Source: Rhodococcus sp. ABRD24 (GTDB lineage Bacteria; Actinomycetota; Actinomycetes; Mycobacteriales; Mycobacteriaceae). Taken from it: a DNA stretch of 64,000 nt. Each line of letters starts with the position of its first letter. Within the stretch, counting starts at the first letter, position 1. A model generated the notes under the pieces. That model was not told the DNA's origin. It searched no databases and saw only the letters and a list, made by a program, of their open reading frames with translations. The stretch covers positions 3,658,001-3,722,000 of the forward strand of contig NZ_CP035319.1 of the NCBI RefSeq assembly GCF_004328705.1, given 5' to 3'. Positions 18,815 through 28,107 of this stretch are shown in pieces. The position numbers and the translations under genes are program-made.

Positions 18815-19245
18815 ACACGACTGACACCGTGATCCCCGTCTCGACGCGCGACATGCTCACCCGTGACCGTGCCTTTGCGGACGCTGGACTGAGCTTGCGT
18901 AACTGTGAGGTTGGGACTGCGACCGTGACGATGACGGTGTCCGAACGCATGCTCAACGGATACGGCCGGTGTCACGGAGGCTGGCTACTTTTTCTGGCCG
19001 ACGCGACGTTCGGCTGCGCAGCCAACTCCCACGGGCTCGTTGCTGTATCGGCATATGCCCAAATGAACTTCATATCCGGTGCAACCTTGGGCGAGACGCT
19101 ATCGGCACAGGCCTGTCTGAAACACCGGCACGGGAGAAACGGAATCTATGACGTGTCCATTCGGGGCGGCGACAATCGGCTCGTTGCCGAGTTTCGGGCC
19201 ACGGCAAGATTCAAGACTGCCACCGATCTCTCTGAAAAGGAGTAG
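18811..19245 (+). CDS. PaaI family hot-dog thioesterase
   Basis: 144 residues from ATG 18811, which overlaps the P450 stop by four bases. The segment NGYGRCHGGWLLFLADATFG matches the PaaI active-site region (NGxGxCHGG, then the D in LADxxF), with AANSHG after it. PaaI enzymes hydrolyse stalled aryl-CoA esters such as hydroxyphenylacetyl-CoA, freeing CoA. In this operon it would rescue dead-end acyl-CoAs or release a hydroxylated acid. A longer open frame begins at 18730 but runs through the P450 gene and lacks a ribosome-binding site. Confidence 0.82.
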   Translation: MNTTDTVIPVSTRDMLTRDRAFADAGLSLRNCEVGTATVTMTVSERMLNGYGRCHGGWLLFLADATFGCAANSHGLVAVSAYAQMNFISGATLGETLSAQACLKHRHGRNGIYDVSIRGGDNRLVAEFRATARFKTATDLSEKE

Positions 19246-19249
19246 AGAA

Positions 19250-19573
19250 ATGCCTCGTATTATCTTCATTGCACCGACCGGTTCACAGGAGACTGTCGAC
19301 GGGGCTGCAGGTAGCTCCATCATGGAGGCCGCAGTACAGAACGGGGTCTCCGGTATCGTCGGCGAGTGTGGTGGCGCGGCGGCATGCTCGACCTGCCACG
19401 TCTATATCGATTACGTTTCCGGACGGAACCTCCCCCCTGTATCGGATCTCGAGGATGAGATGCTTGACGGCGTCGCCGCCGAGCGAAGCCCGTCCAGTCG
19501 GTTGGCCTGCCAGATCCGGGTAAGCGATCTGCTCGACGGACTGATCGTGCGCACTCCCACGGAGCAACGGTGA
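19250..19573 (+). CDS. 2Fe-2S ferredoxin (adrenodoxin/putidaredoxin type)
   Basis: 107 residues with the vertebrate-type cluster pattern: C40, C46, C49 (GECGGAAACSTC) and C87 (RLACQI). This spacing is typical of P450-linked redoxins such as putidaredoxin, terpredoxin and rhodocoxin. It passes electrons singly from the reductase encoded next to the P450 encoded upstream. AAGGAG is 9 bases before the ATG, and the TGA overlaps the GTG of the reductase (GTGA). Confidence 0.92.
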   Translation: MPRIIFIAPTGSQETVDGAAGSSIMEAAVQNGVSGIVGECGGAAACSTCHVYIDYVSGRNLPPVSDLEDEMLDGVAAERSPSSRLACQIRVSDLLDGLIVRTPTEQR

Positions 19574-20823
19574 CTGTCGGGGCGCTGATAGTCGGAGCCG
19601 GCCACGCCGGCGTCCAAGTCGCTAGTTCACTCCGTGACCTCGGCTACGACAAACCAATAACGTTAGTCAGCGACGAGCGTTACCTTCCCTATCAGCGACC
19701 ACCGCTGTCCAAGACATTCCTCACCGGCTTCGCAGCTGCGGACACTCTGGCGCTGCGTGCTGAGCGATACTACCGTGAGCGGTCCATTACCGTCTTGACG
19801 GACGATCACCTCGCCGACGTCACGCTCGCCGACGTTTGCAGCGGGAGTGGAACTGCGGTTACCAGTTCGGGCGTTGCGCTTCCCTTCGAGCACTTGGCAA
19901 TTGCTACTGGAGCATCCGCGCGCCAGCTGGAAGTCCCAGGATGCTCCCTGCCCGGGATTTGCTACCTGCGTGGGCTAGACGATGCCGTCCGGCTCAAGGC
20001 CCTATTGCCCGCCGCCCAACGCGTCGTTGTCATTGGTGGAGGCTTCATCGGGCTCGAGGGAGCTGCGTTTGCGCAATCAGCTGGCAAGCAAGTGACTATT
20101 GTCGAGGCGACTGACAGGCTTGTTGCCCGGGCAGTTCCGTCTGTAGTCGGCGACTTTTACCGCACTGCCCACCAGCGACGCGGCACCAGAGTTCTGCTGG
20201 GCGCCGCAGTCAGCCACTTCCTCGGCGAAGACCGTGTCACAGGGGTCGCTCTCGCCGATGGACGAATCTTGGCAGCCGACCTTGTCCTGGTGGGTGTCGG
20301 CGCCGTACCGCGAACTGGGCTTGCCGAGAGGTTGCTGATTCGGTGTGACCAGGGTGTCTTGGTCGACAGTCGCTGCCGTACCAGTAACCCTCGTATCGTC
20401 GCCGCCGGCGACTGCACGCGAGCACCGCACCCGATGGCGCCTCATCAACTGGTCCGATTGGAATCGGTCAACAATGCCGTCTGCCAGGGACGCGTCGCGG
20501 CAGCATCGCTCCTCGGGATGGTCGACCATTACGGATCGGTACCTTGGTTCTGGTCCGACCAGGGGGCCATAAAACTGCAGATGGTTGGGACTTTCGATTG
20601 CGCTGACAGCCACGTACTGCGCGGTGATCCCGCTGATGAGAAATTCTCAATATTACATTACCGCGATCAGCGGCTGACCGGACTCACCTCGATCAATTGT
20701 TCGGCCGACTTCATTGCTGCCCGAAAAGCTCTCGAAAGCGGAAAGAATATTCCGGCCGATCAGGCCTCCGATCCGAGCCGTCGTCTCAAGGATCTCCTGG
20801 CGGAGCCTGCGCTCATTCTCTGA
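19570..20823 (+). CDS. NAD(P)H:ferredoxin reductase, FAD-dependent
   Basis: 417 residues of the putidaredoxin/rhodocoxin reductase type. An N-terminal FAD dinucleotide fold (LIVGAGHAGVQVA), an internal NAD(P)-binding fold (VVVIGGGFIGLEGA at about 155), the second FAD motif (RIVAAGDCTRAPHP) and a C-terminal reductase domain (VPWFWSDQGAIKLQMVG). It oxidises NADH and reduces the adjacent ferredoxin. GTG start overlaps the ferredoxin stop. Its presence completes the electron chain for the P450. Confidence 0.93.
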   Translation: MTVGALIVGAGHAGVQVASSLRDLGYDKPITLVSDERYLPYQRPPLSKTFLTGFAAADTLALRAERYYRERSITVLTDDHLADVTLADVCSGSGTAVTSSGVALPFEHLAIATGASARQLEVPGCSLPGICYLRGLDDAVRLKALLPAAQRVVVIGGGFIGLEGAAFAQSAGKQVTIVEATDRLVARAVPSVVGDFYRTAHQRRGTRVLLGAAVSHFLGEDRVTGVALADGRILAADLVLVGVGAVPRTGLAERLLIRCDQGVLVDSRCRTSNPRIVAAGDCTRAPHPMAPHQLVRLESVNNAVCQGRVAAASLLGMVDHYGSVPWFWSDQGAIKLQMVGTFDCADSHVLRGDPADEKFSILHYRDQRLTGLTSINCSADFIAARKALESGKNIPADQASDPSRRLKDLLAEPALIL

Positions 20824-20859
20824 ATCCCTTCCATAATCTGCCTGTTGAAAGGAACCTTC

Positions 20860-22395
20860 GTGGACGTACGAACTCTGATGCGGCGAGCTGCGTTGAACTA
20901 TTCCGATCAAGTTGCGGTCATCAGTGGAGATCGGCAACTTAGCTACACAGAGGCATGGGACCGCGGCCTACGGATGGCCAACGGCCTACTCGATCTAGGG
21001 CTTCGTCCAGGCGATCGAGTAGCTGTCTTGGAGGACAACACACTCGAGGCACAAGATTTCTTTGCCGGAACTACGATTGCTGGACTTGTCCGAGTACCGC
21101 TTTACGCTCGGGACAGCCGTGAAGCACACATGCACAATCTGCGTCATACTCAGTGCCGCGCCCTGGTGGTCTCTCCGAAGTACTACGAACTGGTCAAAGG
21201 CCTCGAAGACGCGATCGACGATCTCGATCACATTCTGCTACGGGACGAAAAATACGAGGATTGGCTGGCTAGCCAGACTGCAATCGATCCAGATGTTCCC
21301 CTCGGCTCTGAGGACCTCTATATTATTCGGCATACCGGTGGAACAACCGGACGTGCCAAAGGCGTCGCGAATACGCACCGCACGTGGCTCGCTGCATGTC
21401 GCGATTGGACCTACGCTCTTCCGCCTATTGCCGCCGGCGACTCTTGCCTACATGTGGGGCCCATCTCGCACGGTTCTGGCTATCTATACACTCCCATGTG
21501 GCTTCAAGGTGCCTGCAACATTCTCGTGGAGGAAGTGAACCCGGACGCAGTTCTCGAGATCATGCGAAAACTCGAGGTCAACTATATGTTCGCGGTGCCT
21601 ACTTTGCTTTCCATGCTGGCGTCCCGGCGGGGAGTGCACCCCGAGAATTTCCCGAAGCTGAAGGCTATTCTGATTGCTGGCGCCCCAATCACGGATCGTA
21701 CCGCCATCGACGGTTGCCAGGCGTTCGGGCCGGTGCTGCATCAACTGTACGGCCAAACCGAAGCGCTCCCAGCCACCTTCATGGGACCTAATGACTGGTT
21801 CGGTACCATACCCGGGTCCAACCCACTGCGATCGGCTGGTCGGCCCCTGCCATTTGCAGAACTGGAAATCCGAGATCCTCAAGGGACACCTCTGCCTACC
21901 GGCGAAGAGGGCGAAATTGCAATCCGCTGCGACGGGCAAATGGACGGATACTGGGATGACGATGAACTGACACATCAGAAAGTGGTAGACGGCTGGGTTC
22001 TCACTGGCGATATCGGAACCTTGGATCAGAATGGATTCCTATACGTTCTGGATCGCAAAGACGACATGATCATCTCGGGTGGCTACAACATTTGGCCCGC
22101 AGAGCTCGAAAATGCTATCGCCTCGCATCCGGCGGTGCAGGAAGTCGCCGTCGTAGGGGTCCCACACGAGAAGTGGGGGGAAACACCCTTGGCGATCTGT
22201 GTGGTCGACCCCGAAGCAAAGGTCGACGAGAAGGAGATCATTGAGTTGTGCGTCACGCGGCTCGGTTCCTACAAGAAACCGACTGCAGTGGTCTTCACAT
22301 CGGAAACACTTCCGAAGAGTCCTGTGGGCAAGTTGCAACGGAAAAAGTTGCGCGAACCCTACTGGCCACAACGTGATCGACGGGTTCTGGTGTAG
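20860..22395 (+). CDS. Acyl-CoA ligase (class I AMP-forming)
   Basis: 511 residues from the GTG at 20860, chosen because AAAGGA lies six bases upstream; an in-frame TTG at 20845 overlaps that site. The P-loop reads HTGGTTGRAKGV, with glycine where serine is usual. Further motifs: YGQTEA, TGDIG, DRKDDMIISGGYNIWPAELE and the terminal catalytic lysine in PVGKLQRKKLR. It forms a CoA thioester from an acid. Last gene of the P450 operon, 36 bases after the reductase. Both ligases of the island share the ending W-P-x-R-D-R, but they differ enough to suggest two different substrates or pathway stages. Confidence 0.88.
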   Translation: MDVRTLMRRAALNYSDQVAVISGDRQLSYTEAWDRGLRMANGLLDLGLRPGDRVAVLEDNTLEAQDFFAGTTIAGLVRVPLYARDSREAHMHNLRHTQCRALVVSPKYYELVKGLEDAIDDLDHILLRDEKYEDWLASQTAIDPDVPLGSEDLYIIRHTGGTTGRAKGVANTHRTWLAACRDWTYALPPIAAGDSCLHVGPISHGSGYLYTPMWLQGACNILVEEVNPDAVLEIMRKLEVNYMFAVPTLLSMLASRRGVHPENFPKLKAILIAGAPITDRTAIDGCQAFGPVLHQLYGQTEALPATFMGPNDWFGTIPGSNPLRSAGRPLPFAELEIRDPQGTPLPTGEEGEIAIRCDGQMDGYWDDDELTHQKVVDGWVLTGDIGTLDQNGFLYVLDRKDDMIISGGYNIWPAELENAIASHPAVQEVAVVGVPHEKWGETPLAICVVDPEAKVDEKEIIELCVTRLGSYKKPTAVVFTSETLPKSPVGKLQRKKLREPYWPQRDRRVLV

Positions 22396-22664
22396 ATTCC
22401 GCGGCACGCTGGGGGGTTGGTGCGGCAGCAGGGTTATAACTTAACCTAGCCTCTTCTTTTGCGAGTTCCGCCTGCCGGCCTGGTTGGGTTCGGATTGGTT
22501 GTCCAGGTTGCGGCTTCGCTTGTATAGGTGTCGGGGTGGCCGACGAGGTCGGTGGTGGCGGGATCCACGGCTCCGAAGTTGTCGTGCTCTTTCTGTCTAG
22601 CCCACACTCCCACGCTCGCCGCACGGGCCCCACACGTGGAGTGCTGGTCACAGGACTGACCCGT

Positions 22665-23460
22665 CTCAGCTCGCCACTGAAGCCAGCCTGACCAGTACAC
22701 ACCCGACCAAGGTGCGGCGGGCGTGACGGGTGATGCGGTCGGCGATGGAGAACAGTCGGAGTCGAAGTCGTTTCGGTTCTCATCGTCGGGTGTCCTCGGT
22801 ATCGAACGCGGGGAACTGCGCCCAGGCGAGCAACTCGTCGGTCAGTTGCACGATCTGAAGCCAGACCGGGTCCTGGTCGAACCCGTGCAGCGGCAGGCTC
22901 TCCAGGCCGGTTGCGGGCGCCACCCTGCACGAAGTGCTTAGGGGACTCTGGCGGCGCGGATCCGGTCCTCCAGGCGAGCCCATCGACGATGCCGCAACTC
23001 CAGGTCGGGAAGCTGGCTGCGGCGGGGGTTCGTGGCGAACGCTCTCAACCGCAGTCCATTTGAGTCGGTGAACCAGAGTTGCGCGCCGGGGTGAGGTCGT
23101 TCCATACCGGCAATATTCCGCGTCCCACCAGGCCAGGTAGCGAGGTCGATCAGCCCAGTGAGCTCGGCGACCCAAGCCCCCTCGTGGACGTCTCCGCAGG
23201 CGTCGTAGGCGGGGGTCCACGCGTCAGCGGGGATCAGTTCGACCGCCGCGGCGGTGGTGTCTGTGAGTCGAACCCGATCGAGTACGCCGGCTGGCGTTTG
23301 GTGAGGTAGTCGCGCGACCACTGTTGTGTTATCGGCGGAGGTGTTCGAGCCCACGTTCCCGGGACGCAGCAGTATCGCTACGGGCTTCCCTGTACCGTCC
23401 TCGCCGGGGTCGACGTGCGCCCACATCGGGTGGAACCCTAAGTCCCGCTTGTGGTTCGGT
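22665..23460 (-). pseudogene. IS1380 family transposase relic (right copy)
   Basis: The minus strand carries the C-terminal two thirds of an IS1380 transposase: LGFHPMWAHVDPGEDGTGKP, VAILLRPGNVGSNTSADN, AWTPAYDACGDVHEGAWVAE, LTGLIDLATWPGGTR and LPDLELRHRRWARLEDRIRA; after a frameshift near 22938 it continues GLESLPLHGFDQDPVWLQIV and AFDTEDTRR. It is better preserved than the left copy. Its 5' end is fused to ISAs1 sequence. Confidence 0.75.
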
Positions 23461-23502
23461 GCTGCGTTCTCGCAGGGCTTCGGAGAGTCGCGTAACTCTA
23501 TG

Positions 23503-23800
23503 TCAGATCGTGTGAAGTAGCTCGATCGGCCGATGTGCGTCACGGCTGTGGTGCCGTAACGCGATGGTGATGCTGGTGTGGCCGGCCAGGCGCAGGATGC
23601 TGACGGCGGTGTTTCTGATCGTGGCCATGGCCCGTGACGCGCTGCGGACGCGGATGCTGGAGCGGTCTTTGTCGACGGTGTATCCCGAACCCAGCGCAGC
23701 TGGTTCTCGATGCCCCGATGACCGCGGATCCAAGCGTCATCCTCTTCGTCATCGGGCACCTGTGTGTCGATCACAGTTGCCTTGAACATCCTTGTGCGCG
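23503..23800 (-). pseudogene. ISAs1 family transposase C-terminal relic
   Basis: The text KATVIDTQVPDD, DAWIRGHRGIENQLRWVRD and, in the next frame, DKDRSSIRVRSASRAMATIR, NTAVSILRLAGHTSI and RHHSRDAHRPIELL is the conserved end of ISAs1 transposases. One frameshift near 23670. It points the opposite way to the ISAs1 relic at 1.3-2.0 kb and abuts the broken pentapeptide-repeat gene. Confidence 0.75.
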
Positions 23801-23825
23801 GAGTCGAGGTGTGCGTGATCGAGTG

Positions 23826-24570
23826 TCACCGGCAGAGCCGTGACCGTGAGACCTCCAAATGCGACTCGACCAGATCGACCCCATCCATGGGTGCGCCAGC
23901 AAGATTGGTTGTTCTCAGGTGTGCGCGTCGTAGATGTGCTCCGGTCGGATGCGCTGCCATCAGGGCTGCACCTTCGAGGGTGGCGTCACCAAGATGGGTG
24001 CCATCCAGATGCAGTACGGACAGAGTCTGGTCGGTGAGATCCATACCGTTGGACGGTCGGCTCGTTGTCTTGTCATCCGAAGATCGCTCTCGTACGAAGT
24101 TGAGGTTCGCAAGGCGCACCGATTGGAGATGCTGTGCGGTAGCTAGGGTTCTCGACCGTGTCGCGCTCTTGGTCGAGATGTCGTTGGACCGCGATTCCAC
24201 TGGCCGAGATGAGAACGCCGATGACGAGGGCAATTACAAGTCGCGAAACCCACCACACGGGTTCCGGGCCGGCTTGGCGAGGCAGGAGTCGGTTCCTTCG
24301 CCGCGTGGTCCCACCCGCGTCGGATACGCGTTGGGGTGGACCGGTTGTGGAACTGTCGGGAGACTCTCCGACGGGTGTGTGAGAATCTGAGTCAGCATGC
24401 TTTTCGTGCTTGGCGCCGACTAAATCAGCTCTGAAAATCAGTCTGGCACGCACTGGCGTCGAGGTTCCGGGCCCAGTAGGACTCGACGGCCCTCGCTGCG
24501 TGGACGCTCGGACGGCGTCGGTCGGGCTGATCGCGAAGTCCGGCCGGTTCTCGATCTTCTCGTCACGCAC
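23826..24570 (-). pseudogene. Pentapeptide-repeat membrane protein, frameshifted and cut at the 3' end
   Basis: The N-terminal 145 or so codons from 24570 give a hydrophilic region and one membrane helix (VSRLVIALVIGVLISASGIA). Near 24165 the frame must shift by one base to continue with the A/N-x-L-x-x pentapeptide repeat (QHLQSVRLANLNF, MDLTDQTLSVLHLDGTHLGD, AALMAA, GAHLRRAHLRTTNLAGAPMD). The repeat stops at about 23826 where insertion-sequence DNA begins. Intact homologues should continue with many more repeats. Divergent from the DAHP synthase gene; probably a core gene that marks the right edge of the island. Confidence 0.7.
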
Positions 24571-24719
24571 TGTGATGCTGGTCTCGATCCTGGGGGTGGT
24601 GCCAGGCCCGAATGGGGGAGCCGCTACCCTGGCAGACGTGTCAGCGACCTATTTCTGGTTTAGCAGGCCGGCCCCGGGTGGGTCGGTCGGCGTAACCACG
24701 CGCTGACAACCCACCCCAG

Positions 24720-24739
24720 AGCCGGATGACAGACCGGCT
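24720..24739 (+). promoter_or_regulatory. Inverted repeat in the DAHP synthase leader
   Basis: AGCCGG-N8-CCGGCT forms a six-base-pair hairpin 54 bases before the ATG. No T-run follows, so it is not a simple terminator. It could be an operator or a leader element; aromatic-amino-acid genes are often controlled here. No leader peptide with Trp, Tyr or Phe codons was found. Confidence 0.3.
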
Positions 24740-24793
24740 CGCTGGGATTCTTCAGTCTTCGAGGGTCGGCCTGAGAACAGGAAACCGAACCCC

Positions 24794-25867
24794 ATGACCG
24801 TTATCACGAACGATCAGCGCCTGGACGACCAGCGCACCGTCAGCATCAGTCCACTAGCCGCGCCGTCCGTCCTACGCGCCGAGTACACCCCCGACGACGT
24901 GGCAGCCGCCACCGTGCGTTCGGGCCGTGCCGACACCGTCAACATCCTGAACGGCGACGACGACCGTCTCGTCGTCGTCGTGGGACCGTGCTCGGTGCAC
25001 GATCCCGAGGCCGCGATGGACTACGCCCGCCGCCTTGCCGCGAAGGCCGAGGAACTGCGCGACGATCTGCAGATCGTGATGCGCGTCTACTTCGAGAAGC
25101 CGCGCACGACGCTGGGTTGGAAGGGTCTGCTCAACGACCCGCACCTGGACGGCACCTACGACATCAACACCGGCCTGCGGATGGGGCGCAAGCTGCTGCT
25201 CGACATCTCCCGTCTGGGTCTGCCGGTGGGCTGCGAGTTCCTCGATCCGATCATTCCCCAGTACATCGCAGATCTGGTCACCTACGGCGCCATCGGTGCG
25301 CGAACCGCGGCCAGTCAGGTGCACCGCCAGCTGTGCAGCGCCCTGTCGATGCCGGTCGGCATCAAGAACTCCACCGAGGGCGACGTTCAGGTGGCGGTTG
25401 ACGGCACTCGCGCGGCGGCGGCGAGCCACGTGTTCCCCGGGACCGATCTCGAGGGCCAGGCTGCGCTGATCCACACGGTCGGCAATCCCGATTGCCATGT
25501 CATCCTGCGCGGCGGCACTGACGGACCGAACTACGACGCCGCCACAGTCGCGGACACTCTCGCCCGCTTGCGTAAGTCCGGTCTGCCGGAGCGCGTCGTT
25601 GTCGACGCGAGCCACGGCAACAGCCGCAAGGACCACAACAAGCAGGTCGACGTCGTCGCCGACGTTGCCGAGCGGATCGAGGCCGGGGAGAAGGGCGTCG
25701 TCGGGGTAATGCTCGAGAGTTTCATCGAGGCCGGCCGTCAGGATCTGACGCTCGGTCGCGCGGACGAGCTCGCATACGGCCAGTCCATCACCGACGCCTG
25801 CATCGACTGGGACACCACCGCGGCGACGCTCGACCGTCTCGCGGCGGCGGTCGCTGCGCGGCGCTGA
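24794..25867 (+). CDS. 3-deoxy-7-phosphoheptulonate (DAHP) synthase, class I
   Basis: A 357-residue class I (AroF/G/H-type) enzyme condensing phosphoenolpyruvate and erythrose 4-phosphate, the first step of the shikimate pathway. Landmarks: VVVVGPCSVHDP with the metal-binding cysteine, YFEKPRTTLGWKG, GARTAASQVHRQL, VGIKNSTEGD, VDASHGNS with the metal-binding histidine, and GVMLESFIEAGRQ. Length and motifs are normal. Mycobacteria rely on the unrelated class II enzyme, so a class I copy is a point of difference with M. tuberculosis. The feedback inhibitor cannot be assigned from the sequence. Confidence 0.93.
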   Translation: MTVITNDQRLDDQRTVSISPLAAPSVLRAEYTPDDVAAATVRSGRADTVNILNGDDDRLVVVVGPCSVHDPEAAMDYARRLAAKAEELRDDLQIVMRVYFEKPRTTLGWKGLLNDPHLDGTYDINTGLRMGRKLLLDISRLGLPVGCEFLDPIIPQYIADLVTYGAIGARTAASQVHRQLCSALSMPVGIKNSTEGDVQVAVDGTRAAAASHVFPGTDLEGQAALIHTVGNPDCHVILRGGTDGPNYDAATVADTLARLRKSGLPERVVVDASHGNSRKDHNKQVDVVADVAERIEAGEKGVVGVMLESFIEAGRQDLTLGRADELAYGQSITDACIDWDTTAATLDRLAAAVAARR

Positions 25868-26142
25868 CGCGCGCCTTGCGGTGACGCATGCTCGCGTGGC
25901 CTCGGTGACCACTGTGTCCGGTGGTGTGTTCACCCTCACCAACATGTCGCCGGGCCCCGTCGTGTACCCGGTGGTGTAGGACACTATTCCTTCTTTGCGT
26001 GGGCGGGACCAGTGGATATGGATGGTCCAGGGTGGCCGGTGCGCCGAGCGAGCCGGGCAGGTTTCGTGGTGGGCCCCTAGGTTGGATCGAGTGCCTTCTG
26101 CCGATCGTGCCGAGCAGATCGCGCAGAAGGGAGTCCACAGAA

Positions 26143-27993
26143 GTGAATGTGCGTGATGCTTGGCGTGCGATGAAGAAGCCGGTGTTCGTGCCGGCCTCGA
26201 TCGTGATTTTTGCGATGATCGCGTTCGCGGTGGTGTACTCGGGCGCCGCGGAGGGTGCGTTCGAGTCGCTCAATCGGTTGATCGCCGACGGGGTCGGTTG
26301 GTGGTACATCCTCGTTGCCACCGGATTCGTGGTGTTCGCGCTGTACTGCGGGATGAGCCGGATCGGGAACATCCGGCTCGGACGGGACGGCGAGGAACCG
26401 GAATTCTCGATCCTGTCCTGGTTCGCGATGCTCTTCAGCGCCGGCATGGGCATCGGTCTGGTGTTCTACGGTGTCGCGGAACCGCTTTCGCACTACGTCA
26501 CACCGCCGGAGGCCGGCCGCGTCGAGGGCTCGACGGACGCTGCCGCAAACCAGGCAATGGAGCTGACGCTGTTCCACTGGGGCCTGCACGCGTGGGCCAT
26601 CTACGTCGTCGTCGGGTTGGGTCTGGCCTACATGACGTTCCGCAAGGGGCGTCCGCTGTCGGTGCGGTGGCTGCTCGAGCCGCTTCTGGGTCGCCGCCGC
26701 ATCGAAGGTCCGATCGGGCATGCGATCGACGTGATCGCGATCGTCGGCACCCTGTTCGGAGTGGCGACGTCGCTCGGATTCGGGATCCAGCAGATCAGTG
26801 CAGGTCTCGAGTATCTGGGGTGGGTAGAGGTCGACAACTGGCTCATCGTCGTTCTCATTGCCGCGGTCACCGCGCTTGCGACGTTCTCGGTGGTGTCCGG
26901 AGTGTCCAAGGGCCTCAAGTGGCTGTCGAACATCAATATGCTGCTCGCGGTCGCGCTGGCCGTGTTCGTCCTGCTGCTGGGGCCGACCCTGTTCATCATG
27001 CAGTCCTGGGTGCAGAACCTCGGTGGCTACGTGCAGGCCCTGCCGAAGATGGCGCTGCGGACGTCACCGTTCTCGGAGGACGGGTGGGCCGGCGCCTGGA
27101 CCATCTTCTACTGGGGCTGGTGGATGAGTTGGGCGCCGTTCGTCGGTATGTTCATCGCACGCATCTCACGCGGCCGCACCATTCGTGAGTTCGTCTTCGG
27201 GGTGCTGCTCGCTCCCACCCTCGTCGGATCGCTGTGGTTCACGATCTTCGGTGGCTCCGGCATCCTGCGTCAGCGCAACGACGGCGACATGCTCGGCGCG
27301 GACGGCGCTGTCGACACCAACACGAGTCTGTTCAGTCTTCTCGGCGGATTGCCGCTCGGGACGATCACCAGCGTCCTGGCCATTGCGATCGTCGTCTTCT
27401 TCTTCGTCACCTCCGCCGACTCCGGTTCGCTCGTCATCGACATCCTGTCGACGGGCGGCGATATGGGAACGCCGGTGGTGACACGGGTCTACTGGGCCGT
27501 GCTCCAGGGAGTGGTTGCCGCCGTGCTGCTGCTCGTCGGTGGCAGCGGTTCGCTGACCGTGTTGCAGACGGCCTCGATCGCCACTGCGGTGCCGTTCTCG
27601 GTGGTGCTCGTTCTCGCGTGTGTCTCCATGCTCCGAGCGTTCAGGTACGAGGTCGCCTCGTCGCCGCGTTACGTTCGGATCACCTCTGCGGAGGGCAGTG
27701 ACCGGAAGCCGATCGGTGCTCCTGGTCGGCGCTCGGGCTTCTCCGCGACCCTGGCGGGTCTGCCGACGTCCACGCCGGAACGGGCCTCCGGGGCCGACGG
27801 GCCGCATCGGATCTTCGCCGTCCACGAGGTGCCTACCGGCGCGGTGAGCGTCGATCCAGCTTCGGGTGCGGTAACGCTCGACGACGATGCAAGGGTCGCC
27901 GATCCGCTCGGCGGCGAGGTGTTCGATACGCAGGAGTTCGCCGACTCGGCCGAGGGACACTTGCGACAGCCCTCACGGGTCGAAACGCCGTAG
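26143..27993 (+). CDS. BCCT family transporter (betaine/choline/carnitine type)
   Basis: 616 residues from the GTG at 26143; an open frame extends upstream but the first hydrophobic segment (VFVPASIVIFAMIAF) and a GAAGGGA site support this start. Twelve membrane segments and the family signatures GMGIGLVFYGVAEPLSHY (sodium and substrate region) and GWWMSWAPFVGMFIARISRG. The sequence resembles BetP/OpuD-type carriers that import glycine betaine or other compatible solutes with sodium under osmotic stress. A hydrophilic C-terminal tail of about 100 residues, possibly regulatory, follows the last helix. It stands alone between the DAHP synthase and the alcohol dehydrogenase genes. Exact substrate unknown. 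Confidence 0.9.
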   Translation: MNVRDAWRAMKKPVFVPASIVIFAMIAFAVVYSGAAEGAFESLNRLIADGVGWWYILVATGFVVFALYCGMSRIGNIRLGRDGEEPEFSILSWFAMLFSAGMGIGLVFYGVAEPLSHYVTPPEAGRVEGSTDAAANQAMELTLFHWGLHAWAIYVVVGLGLAYMTFRKGRPLSVRWLLEPLLGRRRIEGPIGHAIDVIAIVGTLFGVATSLGFGIQQISAGLEYLGWVEVDNWLIVVLIAAVTALATFSVVSGVSKGLKWLSNINMLLAVALAVFVLLLGPTLFIMQSWVQNLGGYVQALPKMALRTSPFSEDGWAGAWTIFYWGWWMSWAPFVGMFIARISRGRTIREFVFGVLLAPTLVGSLWFTIFGGSGILRQRNDGDMLGADGAVDTNTSLFSLLGGLPLGTITSVLAIAIVVFFFVTSADSGSLVIDILSTGGDMGTPVVTRVYWAVLQGVVAAVLLLVGGSGSLTVLQTASIATAVPFSVVLVLACVSMLRAFRYEVASSPRYVRITSAEGSDRKPIGAPGRRSGFSATLAGLPTSTPERASGADGPHRIFAVHEVPTGAVSVDPASGAVTLDDDARVADPLGGEVFDTQEFADSAEGHLRQPSRVETP

Positions 27994-28107
27994 CCCACGC
28001 CCGGAGGAACCGGCGTAAGGTGAGCGCTGTTCGGGACTGTCGACTCCACGGAGTGCGTGCATCGCCGAGTTCGCTGCCGCACGTCCGTGATTCGGAAGGG
28101 ATGCACT

